Shown: piece by piece, positions 53,576-61,119 of the stretch | How the letters are laid out: the number at the start of each line of letters is the position of its first letter | Numbering within the stretch: position 1 is the stretch's first letter | NCBI GenBank assembly: GCA_964508135.1 | Contig: CAZDSU010000006.1 | Location: 60,892-124,891, forward strand | From: UBA6168 sp964508135 | Lineage (GTDB): Bacteria; Bacteroidota; Bacteroidia; Chitinophagales; Saprospiraceae | Reading direction: 5' to 3' | DNA length: 64,000 nucleotides | Made by a program: the position numbers and the translations under genes | Notes under the pieces: generated by a model | The model's input: the letters and a program-made list of their open reading frames with translations, nothing else | Told to the model about the DNA's origin: nothing | Database searches by the model: none

Positions 53576-56029
53576 ATGTCAACCAATATCAAATTCATCT
53601 TCCGCTCCATGTCCCGGAACAAGGTTTTTTCGGGCATAAACATATTCGGTTTGGCAATTGGCATTGCCGCAGTGCTGCTCATTTACCAAATCGTCAACTT
53701 TGAATTGGGGTTCAACAAGAACTTCAAAAACTACGACCGTACCGTCCGCATCATCCGATATGGCACTTCTGGGGAGGAAGAGGGTTGGTCAACCTGTGTG
53801 CCAACGCCAGCAGCGGAAGCCATAAAACAGTCCGTGCCTCAGTTCGAGGAGTTTTGCAGGACCTGGGAACTTTGGCCAACGCTTGCCGTGCCGAACCCCA
53901 GCGGTGGCGCTCCCCTGAAAAAATTCACGATGGGCGACGACCAGATTTCCTATTTCGCCGAGCCTTCTTTTTTCAAAATCTTCGACCTTCAGTGGCTCGA
54001 CGGCGACCCTGCCACGTCGCTGCAAGACGTTGGCACCGTCGTGCTCACCCAAAAAATAGCGGAAAAATGCTTTGGAAATTGGCAGGCAGCCATGAACCAA
54101 ACCTTGGTCATGAACACCCTCGTGCCCCTCGTCGTGAAGGGGGTGGTGGCGGATTTACCCGCTGGCTGCGACTTCCCGCTCAGTGCCCTGGTTTCCTATT
54201 CGACGTTGGTTGCCAACAAGGATATGTTCAATTACGATGACGCAGGCTGGGGCAATTGCGGCTCCAACAACCAGGCATGGGCACTGCTGAAAGACCCATC
54301 GCAGTGGAACGATGCCGCCGCCGTACTTGCCAAGGTGGGCGAAAAGGAATACGCGGAGGAAAGCAGTCGGAAAACCGACAAGCGTATCCACAAAATGCAG
54401 CCGCTCTCCGACCTGCACTACAACCCCGATGTACACAACCCAGCCTTCCGGACGGTGACCAAAAGCCGCCTGCGAGTGCTTTCGCTCATCGGTTTGTTGG
54501 TGCTGGCAATGGCCTGTTTCAACTTCATCAACCTCTCCACCGCCCAAGCGACGCAGCGGGCCAAGGAGGTAGGCGTTCGCAAAACGTTGGGTGTCAGTCG
54601 GGGGCAGTTGATTCGTCAATTTCTGGGCGAAACGACAGCGGTGACGCTCATCAGCGTCGTCATTGGGGTGGCTTTGGCGGTGTTGTGCCTGCCGTTGCTC
54701 AAGCTTATTTCCGACGTGCCAGCCGATGCACCTTTCCTTTTGCTCCCGCAAACCTGGGCGTTTTTGGTTGCCGTGTCACTGTCGGTAATTCTGCTGGCGG
54801 GGGTCTATCCGTCGTTGGTGCTGGCCAGTTTCGACCCAGCAGGCGCGCTCAAGAGCAATGCCCAGTTGATTGCTGGCAAAACGGCATTTTTGGGGCATGG
54901 CTCGGTGCGCCAAGGCTTGGTGGTTTTGCAGTTTTCGATAGCCGCAGCGCTCATCGTCGGCGCATTGGTGACCTTGGGGCAGTTGGACTTTATCCGCAAC
55001 AAGGATTTGGGGTTCGACAAAAGCCTCGTGTACACCTTCGATTTCAACAACGACAGTACCAGCCTGACCAAAATCGCAACACTGAAAAATCAATTGCTCC
55101 AAATCCCGTCGGTGGCAGGTGTCAGCTTCAGCAGTGACCACCCCGCATCGTCCAATACCTGGAGCACCAACTTTGCCTTCCCCGCCAATGGCGAAGATGC
55201 GCAGTTCTCCCTTTCCCTCAAATTTGCCGATGAGGAGTACATGAAAACCTACGGCCTGCGCCTGGTGGCAGGCAAATGGTACGAACCCAGCGACACCATG
55301 CGGGAGGTGGTGGTCAATCAAACATTGCTGAAAAAACTGGGCATCAAGCACCCGGATGAAGTAATCGGGCAGGACATCAAGTTGGGAGGGAATACAAAAA
55401 GGATGAAAATAGTGGGTGTCGTCGAGGATTTTCACACCCATTCGGTCCACAAGCCGCTGGAACCGTTGTTGATTAGTTCCCGCAAGATTTTTTATTACAA
55501 TGCAGGGGTTAAAATCAGGCCGGGCGACCTCGCACAAACTTTGGCCGCCATCCAGAAAACCTACGATGCGGTGTACCCGGAGCAGGTTTTTTCTGGGCGT
55601 TTTTTCGATGAAAACATCGCTCGCTTTTATGAGGACGAAAACCGTTTTTCCAACACCTGCAAGGGTTTCGGCCTACTGGCGGTACTCATCGCCTGCCTGG
55701 GCTTGTTCGGGTTGTCCATGCACGCCGCTGCCCGCCGCACCAAAGAAATAGGCATTCGCAAGGTGCTGGGTGCAAGCGTTACCGGCATCACAGGACTGCT
55801 TGCGAAAGACTTCCTGAAATTGGTCTTGGTGTCATTGGTCATCGGGTTTCCGGTTGCTTGGTATTTGATGAACAAATGGCTGGAGGATTTTACTTACCGC
55901 ATTGATATTCAATGGAAAGTATTCGCCTTGGCCGGCTTGGCAGCAGTGGCGGTGGCATTTCTGACGGTCAGTTTTCAGAGCATAAAAGCGGCGCTGGCGA
56001 ACCCAGTGAAGTCGTTGCACAGCGAATAA
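53576..56029 (+). CDS. FtsX/MacB-type ABC permease 6 of 6
   Basis: The 817-residue doubled permease starts MSTNIKFIFRSMSRNKVFSG. The coupling motifs are QRAKEVGVRKTLGVSRG (about residue 326) and RRTKEIGIRKVLGASVT (about 720). The tail is AALANPVKSLHSE, with His where the others have Arg. It is the last permease of the array. The 150 bases after it contain no clear terminator. Confidence 0.88.
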   Translation: MSTNIKFIFRSMSRNKVFSGINIFGLAIGIAAVLLIYQIVNFELGFNKNFKNYDRTVRIIRYGTSGEEEGWSTCVPTPAAEAIKQSVPQFEEFCRTWELWPTLAVPNPSGGAPLKKFTMGDDQISYFAEPSFFKIFDLQWLDGDPATSLQDVGTVVLTQKIAEKCFGNWQAAMNQTLVMNTLVPLVVKGVVADLPAGCDFPLSALVSYSTLVANKDMFNYDDAGWGNCGSNNQAWALLKDPSQWNDAAAVLAKVGEKEYAEESSRKTDKRIHKMQPLSDLHYNPDVHNPAFRTVTKSRLRVLSLIGLLVLAMACFNFINLSTAQATQRAKEVGVRKTLGVSRGQLIRQFLGETTAVTLISVVIGVALAVLCLPLLKLISDVPADAPFLLLPQTWAFLVAVSLSVILLAGVYPSLVLASFDPAGALKSNAQLIAGKTAFLGHGSVRQGLVVLQFSIAAALIVGALVTLGQLDFIRNKDLGFDKSLVYTFDFNNDSTSLTKIATLKNQLLQIPSVAGVSFSSDHPASSNTWSTNFAFPANGEDAQFSLSLKFADEEYMKTYGLRLVAGKWYEPSDTMREVVVNQTLLKKLGIKHPDEVIGQDIKLGGNTKRMKIVGVVEDFHTHSVHKPLEPLLISSRKIFYYNAGVKIRPGDLAQTLAAIQKTYDAVYPEQVFSGRFFDENIARFYEDENRFSNTCKGFGLLAVLIACLGLFGLSMHAAARRTKEIGIRKVLGASVTGITGLLAKDFLKLVLVSLVIGFPVAWYLMNKWLEDFTYRIDIQWKVFALAGLAAVAVAFLTVSFQSIKAALANPVKSLHSE

Positions 56030-56179
56030 AAAATCCATTGCCTTTAGACCAAGCTTGAATATTTGGATTTATCACTTCAAACATCATCAATAAAAATAAA
56101 TGGAGTCAGCCCACTGCTGCCACTCCGTTTTCTTTTCTAAATTCCGCCGTTTTTCAACCATTTTCAAAAAAACGAAAAC

Positions 56180-57361
56180 ATGAGCAACGGCAAAATCTCC
56201 CGCAAGCACTTCCTCAAAACATTCGGCACATTGGGCGCTGGCGCAATCTTGGCGCCCATCATCGGCAAGGCTGAGGGGCTTCATTTCGCAGACCGTAAAA
56301 TCAAGGTCGGCCTCATCGGTTGCGGCAGCGTGAGCGGCATGTACCTGCCGCACCTGAGCAAGTCGCCTTACGTGGAGCTGGTCAGCACCTGCGACAGCAT
56401 TCCCGAAAGGGCAAAGGGGCGGGCAGCGGAGTACAAAGTGCCAAACCATTATCCGCACATAGACCAGATGCTGGCGGGCGCACCCTTCGACCTGCTGGTG
56501 AACACCACCGACATGCAGGAGCATGGCCGCCTCAACCGCATCGCCCTCAATGCCGGGAAGCACGTTTGGAGCGAAAAGCCCATGGCCAACAGCTACAAGG
56601 AAGGTCGGGCGCTGCTCGATTTTGCCATCTCCAAAAACCTTCGGCTCTGGGGTGCACCCGCCGTGGTCAACAGCCCTCAGTTCGCTTTCATGGCCAAGGC
56701 GCTTAACGAAGGCAAGCTCGGCAAAATGGCCGCCGCTCACGCCCATTACGGCCATACCGGGCCAGGTTGGTCGGCATTTTTTTATGAAAAAGGCGGAGGC
56801 AGTCTCCCCGACCTCGGCGTGTACAATATCGCCACGCTCACCGGGTTGCTCGGCCCGGCCAAGGCCGTGACGGCCATGACGAGCATCGTGACCCCGGAGC
56901 GTACCGTGGACAACAAAGGCAAAATCAAAGTGGAGGCAGAGGATAACGCCATGCTCATCATGGACCACGGCAACGGCGTCCTCTCGCACGTACAGTGCGG
57001 CTTCAACTACTTCGACCCTTTCGGCCACGAAGGCGATGGGCAGGATCGCCCGACCATCCTGCTCTGGGGCAGCCACGGCAACATGGCGCTCATCGGCTAC
57101 GACTGGGCGCCCTTCGGCGTCCACCTTTCCAACGACTGGGAAAAGCCAGCGGGCGAACGCTTCGTGCCAGACCCTGGCACCTACGTCTGGGAGCAGGGCG
57201 CATCGGTCATCGCCGAGAGCCTGGTGACGGGGCAGGAACCGCTCATCGCCGCGGAACATGCGCTGCACGTCCTTGAGGTCATCGAGGCTACCCGCAAGTC
57301 CGGCAAAACGGGGAAGCGGGTGATGCTGAAGTCAACGTTCAAGTTTCCCATAGTCAAATGA
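56180..57361 (+). CDS. Gfo/Idh/MocA-family oxidoreductase with export signal
   Basis: The 393-residue protein has an N-terminal Tat-like segment (ISRKHFLKTFGTLGAGAILA, with Arg-Lys in place of Arg-Arg). The Rossmann start KVGLIGCGSVSGMYLPHL follows at about residue 40. The EKPMANSYKEG motif has the lysine that often contacts substrate. The C-terminal alpha/beta domain contains GGGSLPDLGVYN. Family members oxidise or epimerise sugars and cyclitols with NAD(P). The next gene, 100 bases downstream, is an amidohydrolase, suggesting a sugar-lactone pathway. The exact substrate is unknown. Confidence 0.88.
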   Translation: MSNGKISRKHFLKTFGTLGAGAILAPIIGKAEGLHFADRKIKVGLIGCGSVSGMYLPHLSKSPYVELVSTCDSIPERAKGRAAEYKVPNHYPHIDQMLAGAPFDLLVNTTDMQEHGRLNRIALNAGKHVWSEKPMANSYKEGRALLDFAISKNLRLWGAPAVVNSPQFAFMAKALNEGKLGKMAAAHAHYGHTGPGWSAFFYEKGGGSLPDLGVYNIATLTGLLGPAKAVTAMTSIVTPERTVDNKGKIKVEAEDNAMLIMDHGNGVLSHVQCGFNYFDPFGHEGDGQDRPTILLWGSHGNMALIGYDWAPFGVHLSNDWEKPAGERFVPDPGTYVWEQGASVIAESLVTGQEPLIAAEHALHVLEVIEATRKSGKTGKRVMLKSTFKFPIVK

Positions 57362-57456
57362 GAAATTAGGAAATTGAGAAATCGAAGATTCACCTAAGTA
57401 AATTGGAAATTATTGCGCCTTCCAATTTCTCAATTTCCAATTTCCCAATTTTCAAT
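57361..57456. repeat. Tandem/inverted spacer between oxidoreductase and amidohydrolase
   Basis: GAAATTAGGAAATTGAGAAA on the left is followed by the complementary TCCAATTTCTCAATTTCCAA on the right. The words match the in-frame insertion at 13909. It ends 5 bases before ATG 57461. Confidence 0.75.
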
Positions 57457-57460
57457 CTTC

Positions 57461-58294
57461 ATGCTCGACTCCCACGTCCATTTCTGGCAATTCAATCCGG
57501 TGCGGGATGCTTGGATTGATGACTCAATGCAGGTGCTGCAACGGGACTTTCTGCCCGCCGATTTGGAGGCAGAAATGATCGCCAACGGCATTATTGGTTG
57601 CGTGGCCGTGCAGGCCGACCAATCGGAGGAGGAGACGCATTTTTTGCTCCAACTGGCTGAAAATCATGAATTTATAAAAAAAGTGGTGGGCTGGATTGAC
57701 CTCCGCTCGCCGGATGTGGCGGAGCGGCTGGCCTATTTTTCCCAGTTTGAAAAACTGGCGGGGTTCCGCCACATCGTGCAAGGCGAGGCGGACGTGAACT
57801 TTTTGCTCCGCAAAGATTTTTGCCGAGGCATGGCCTCGCTGGAGCAGCACGGTTTCACCTACGACATCCTCGTTTTTCCGCACCAATTGGGGGCCGTGCT
57901 GGAGTTTGTGCGGCTTTTCCCCAATCAAAAATTCGTGATTGACCACCTCGCCAAACCGTATATCAAAGACGGCCACTACGATGGTTGGACGGCGCTGATG
58001 CGGGAAATTGCGAAGCAGGAAAACGTGTATTGCAAGGTCTCCGGCATGGTGACGGAGGCAGATTGGCAGGGTTGGAAGTACGCCGATTTTGTGCCTTACC
58101 TCGACCTTGTGACGGAGGCGTTCGGCACCCGTCGGCTGATGTTTGGGTCGGATTGGCCGGTGTGCTTGCTGGGCGGGAGTTATGGCGATGTGGTGGGTAT
58201 CGTGCGGCGGTATTTTGAGCGGTTTTCGGTAGCGGAATTTAACGGGGTCATGGGCGGTAATGGCGTGGATTTTTATGTTTATACTCAACGCTGA
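57461..58294 (+). CDS. Amidohydrolase-family lactonase-like protein
   Basis: The 277-residue protein starts MLDSHVHFWQF, the metal-binding HxH of the amidohydrolase 2 group that includes L-fuconolactonase. Further marks are the strand FVIDHLAKPYIKDG, the KVSGMVTEADW segment and the catalytic Asp in LMFGSDWPVC. It probably opens a sugar lactone made by the upstream oxidoreductase, which is an inference from order. The frame open from 57413 lies in the spacer and is rejected as start. Confidence 0.85.
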   Translation: MLDSHVHFWQFNPVRDAWIDDSMQVLQRDFLPADLEAEMIANGIIGCVAVQADQSEEETHFLLQLAENHEFIKKVVGWIDLRSPDVAERLAYFSQFEKLAGFRHIVQGEADVNFLLRKDFCRGMASLEQHGFTYDILVFPHQLGAVLEFVRLFPNQKFVIDHLAKPYIKDGHYDGWTALMREIAKQENVYCKVSGMVTEADWQGWKYADFVPYLDLVTEAFGTRRLMFGSDWPVCLLGGSYGDVVGIVRRYFERFSVAEFNGVMGGNGVDFYVYTQR

Positions 58295-58363
58295 TAGGTT
58301 TTCCCGACCTCTCGGTACGGGACAGGTTGTGCAAATTACAACTTATAAACTGCTGCCCCTCCT

Positions 58364-58417
58364 CGCCGCCTTCGGCGGCTCGTCGGGGGAGTGGGCTTTT
58401 GGGGGCTTCGCCCCAAA
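58364..58417. repeat. Two short GC hairpins after the amidohydrolase gene
   Basis: GCCGCC-TTC-GGCGGC (58364-58378) and TTTGGGG-GCTTCG-CCCCAAA-like (58398-58417) occur in tandem. They may terminate the sugar operon. Confidence 0.5.
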
Positions 58418-58501
58418 CCCCTATTTGCAAAAAACCTATTCGTGCAGCGTATAACCGTTAATGGACCCTGCACCTTCCCAAAAAAATTGACCCAAATTTA
58501 A

Positions 58502-58532
58502 ATTGCCAAAAACCGCTGATTGCCTACCTTCG
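58502..58532 (+). promoter_or_regulatory. Predicted promoter of the secreted hypothetical gene
   Basis: ATTG, 19 bases, then TACCTTCG (one mismatch to TAnnTTTG), ending 41 bases before ATG 58574. Confidence 0.45.
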
Positions 58533-58573
58533 CTGCTCGCCGAAAATTTATTTTAAAAAAACACCATATCCAG

Positions 58574-59677
58574 ATGAAAAGCTTGATGCTTGCCTGTACC
58601 CTTTTTTGTAGTAGTTATTTTGCTGTTGCACAATCCCCTTTTCAGCCCCAATTGGCCATCCCTGTGTTTTTCAACAATGTGGCAAAGCCCGTTTCCAACA
58701 CCGTAAAACAGCACCCATCCACCTATCTTTCCGGCATTGCGCTCATGTTCCTCGACACAGCGGACACCGCCGACGAACTGCTCGTCACGGGCGGTTCAGA
58801 CCTTGTCATCTGGCACGACAACATCGGGAAAAGCACCAAAGTCACCTTTATCGTGCCCGACAGCCAGTTTATCGGCAAACTGGAACTCATGTTTTTTGAC
58901 TCCAAATGCACCGCCAAAATCTGGTGGCAAGACCGCAGTACCGGTGCCATCGAACACGCCGATGGTGACCTATTGGTGGACGAAAAAGGCTGTTCCCTCT
59001 ACTTCTCAGTAAACGGTAAGGCCGAAAAGCTGTTTTCCGATATTTTTTACCCCCTCAACGTGCAGCTGATGCAGCTCCATACCCGCCAAATACGGAAAGT
59101 GGCCGTCAAGTCCTGGTACAACAAAGATTCCATCAACGTCATCGTGGGGGCCGACTCGCAGTTCGACACGGACTTCGAGCTGTTTTGGCTCGACCAGTCG
59201 CTGCGCAACCGGCTCCGAACGGTAGCCTCCAATTCTTATTCCAAGCTCTTCCTGTTCAGCAACGCCGTCCCCAGTTTGCAGGATTCGGTGGTGGGCAATT
59301 CAAAGCTGGTACACCACCAAGTCGAGCGGCTAAAAAACGGCGTGAGGGGCACGATCACCATTACCATGAAGCCCGACGGCAGCGCCCGGTACATCTTTCT
59401 GAAGCCCTTCCACAATTACCGGATGTTCATTGACTACTCCTTTTCGCTGGCGCAAAACAAGCTGGGCGAACTCTCCATCAACCGCCTCGGACTGCGGGAC
59501 ATGGACACCGGCGACTTCGTGGACATGAGCCTCTACGACTTCGTGGACAACGGCCTACCCGTCATGTACGTGGACTTGATACAGGGCGTCGTCACCTCCG
59601 CCGACCCTTGGGACATCGCCAACGTCATCCACGCCATAGAGGACGTGGTGGCCGCCACGATGCTGCCGCAGGAGTGA
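58574..59677 (+). CDS. Secreted hypothetical protein
   Basis: The family was not recognised. From ATG 58574 the 367-residue product has a clear signal peptide (KSLMLACTLFCSSYFAVAQ). A soluble chain without further membrane segments follows, rich in beta-strand patterns, and it ends in an acidic helix (IANVIHAIEDVVAA). Two cysteines (KCTAKIW and KGCSLYF) could form a disulfide. No sorting domain is present, so it is probably periplasmic. It is monocistronic by spacing. Confidence 0.72.
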   Translation: MKSLMLACTLFCSSYFAVAQSPFQPQLAIPVFFNNVAKPVSNTVKQHPSTYLSGIALMFLDTADTADELLVTGGSDLVIWHDNIGKSTKVTFIVPDSQFIGKLELMFFDSKCTAKIWWQDRSTGAIEHADGDLLVDEKGCSLYFSVNGKAEKLFSDIFYPLNVQLMQLHTRQIRKVAVKSWYNKDSINVIVGADSQFDTDFELFWLDQSLRNRLRTVASNSYSKLFLFSNAVPSLQDSVVGNSKLVHHQVERLKNGVRGTITITMKPDGSARYIFLKPFHNYRMFIDYSFSLAQNKLGELSINRLGLRDMDTGDFVDMSLYDFVDNGLPVMYVDLIQGVVTSADPWDIANVIHAIEDVVAATMLPQE

Positions 59678-59921
59678 GGCTGTTTAGGGATGATAAGATG
59701 TGGAGCAAGTCGTTTTTCAAGGAAATTTGGAAATATTCCGTTTTCACAGGCCCGATTTTTCCCTTCACATTGGTCGTTGAGTACAGTCCGAAGCCCTGGT
59801 CGAGCAGTGCCGAGGTGTTGTCCATGCCGAAATCGCTCCTGCCCGACCCGTCTTTGTGAAGCTGGTAGAGGTCGGTATTGAGCTTTATCTTTTTTAGGTC
59901 GGACGGGACGCTTTTGTACAT
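59625..59921 (-). CDS. Small hypothetical protein, possibly truncated
   Basis: The 98-codon frame starts MYKSVPSDLKKIKLNTDLYQ, and its first 80 codons look protein-like (DLYQLHKDGSGRSDFGMDNT). The last 19 codons overlap the end of the convergent secreted-protein gene and turn Pro/Arg/Trp-rich, as expected of a frame that lost its natural end. The family was not recognised. It may be the stump of a longer gene. Confidence 0.4.
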   Translation of the reverse strand: MYKSVPSDLKKIKLNTDLYQLHKDGSGRSDFGMDNTSALLDQGFGLYSTTNVKGKIGPVKTEYFQISLKNDLLHILSSLNSLTPAAASWRPPRPLWRG

Positions 59922-60240
59922 GGCAATTTTTAGCGATTGAGTTGAATTACAGGCGAAATTACATCACACTATCTTCTTGCCGTTTTGAATTTTGGTAACC
60001 GAAAATAGGAGTAAGATTCAATTTTTAGTAATCGAAAAGGACTGCTGACTATTAGGTTTGGCCTGCACAGGGTGGGCTGAAGCCACCGCTGAGAAGCTGA
60101 CGGAATACGTGCGGGATTCCCATTGGATGCTGCCCATTTTTATTACGGTCTTCGGCGAAGAGTCGTAGCAGGTGAAGGTGATGAATATTGATGCTTCATT
60201 GGAGTTGGAAAAGACTAAGTCCAGCGCTAGTGGGTTTGTC
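59922..60240. pseudogene. Gene-poor patch with a degraded plus-strand frame
   Basis: On the plus strand from about 60067 the frame reads WAEATAEKLTEYVRDSHWML, continues PIFITVFGEES to a stop at 60166, and then stays open to 60279. The composition is protein-like but there is no start and one internal stop. This suggests a decayed gene. Nothing else was recognised in the 320 bases. Confidence 0.3.
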
Positions 60241-61056
60241 TCAATAGTTACGCTTTATTTTTTCAGAAATGCCGATTAGAACGCATTCATGAAGCCCTAT
60301 TTCAAAATTATCTTGAGTGGAAATGAAATGTGTTTCTGTCCCTTGAAATACTGACTCTCTGAAAACCCACCCATCTTTGTTAGCTTTAGTAACGCCCAAA
60401 ATCGGGGCATTCGCAAAAGTGTTATGGGTATATTCATTTCTGGCCTTAAAAAGATAATCTTCTTTGTCTTTTTCGGTAGAATTTCTTCCCAATAAAGTAG
60501 GGGAAGCTTCATCGTTGATCAAAATTTGAATCCTGTCGAAAAGGTTACTTCTAATTTCTTTTGGCAGTATTTCTCTCAGAAATTTGTAAAAAGAATTCTT
60601 AACTCCATACCTAACATGATAAAAATTGAAAAGGCTTTCTGCAAATTCTAATTTACTAAGATGATTTGCTTTTTCAATAGCCTCTTGTCTTTCCTGTTTC
60701 TTTTTACTTGATTTAATCCATGAATCAAAAGTCATCCAATTTGAAGGCTGCCCCAATTGGTCAAAGCAAGTTAAATACAGGTATGTAATCAACTCTGGAT
60801 ACTTATATCTTTTAAAAAAACTGTCTCCAATTTCATTCTTCAAATGGCTTATCAATTCTAATCGCTCATGTATATGTAAAAGGACTCTGACTTTGGCTGA
60901 TTTCCAATGATTTTTTCGTGAATCCTTATTCCAATCCCTGTCAAATTCATCACAAATTTTGGAGAAATAATCCATAAAAATCTTCTCATCTATCCAAACT
61001 GAGATTGAATCATAAAGCTTCTTTATTGGGATAGCATTACTTTCAAAAGTACTCAT
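60241..61056 (-). CDS. AT-rich hypothetical protein with a HEPN-like RxxxxH motif
   Basis: No family was recognised with confidence. The 271-residue protein is mainly helical, with Lys/Asn/Ile/Phe-rich composition unlike its neighbours. The segment KARNEYTHNTF carries Arg-Asn-x3-His, the R-polar-x3-H active-site pattern of HEPN ribonucleases, found in Apea-type and toxin or abortive-infection proteins. The visible AT bias and the decayed sequences beside it suggest recent transfer. It could be a defence or toxin gene; no antitoxin partner is evident. Confidence 0.6.
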   Translation of the reverse strand: MSTFESNAIPIKKLYDSISVWIDEKIFMDYFSKICDEFDRDWNKDSRKNHWKSAKVRVLLHIHERLELISHLKNEIGDSFFKRYKYPELITYLYLTCFDQLGQPSNWMTFDSWIKSSKKKQERQEAIEKANHLSKLEFAESLFNFYHVRYGVKNSFYKFLREILPKEIRSNLFDRIQILINDEASPTLLGRNSTEKDKEDYLFKARNEYTHNTFANAPILGVTKANKDGWVFRESVFQGTETHFISTQDNFEIGLHECVLIGISEKIKRNY

Positions 61057-61119
61057 GAAGAAATTACTTTTACGACCCCAAATGAGGTCAGTTTAGCATT
61101 GTGTCACTTACTGCCTCCC

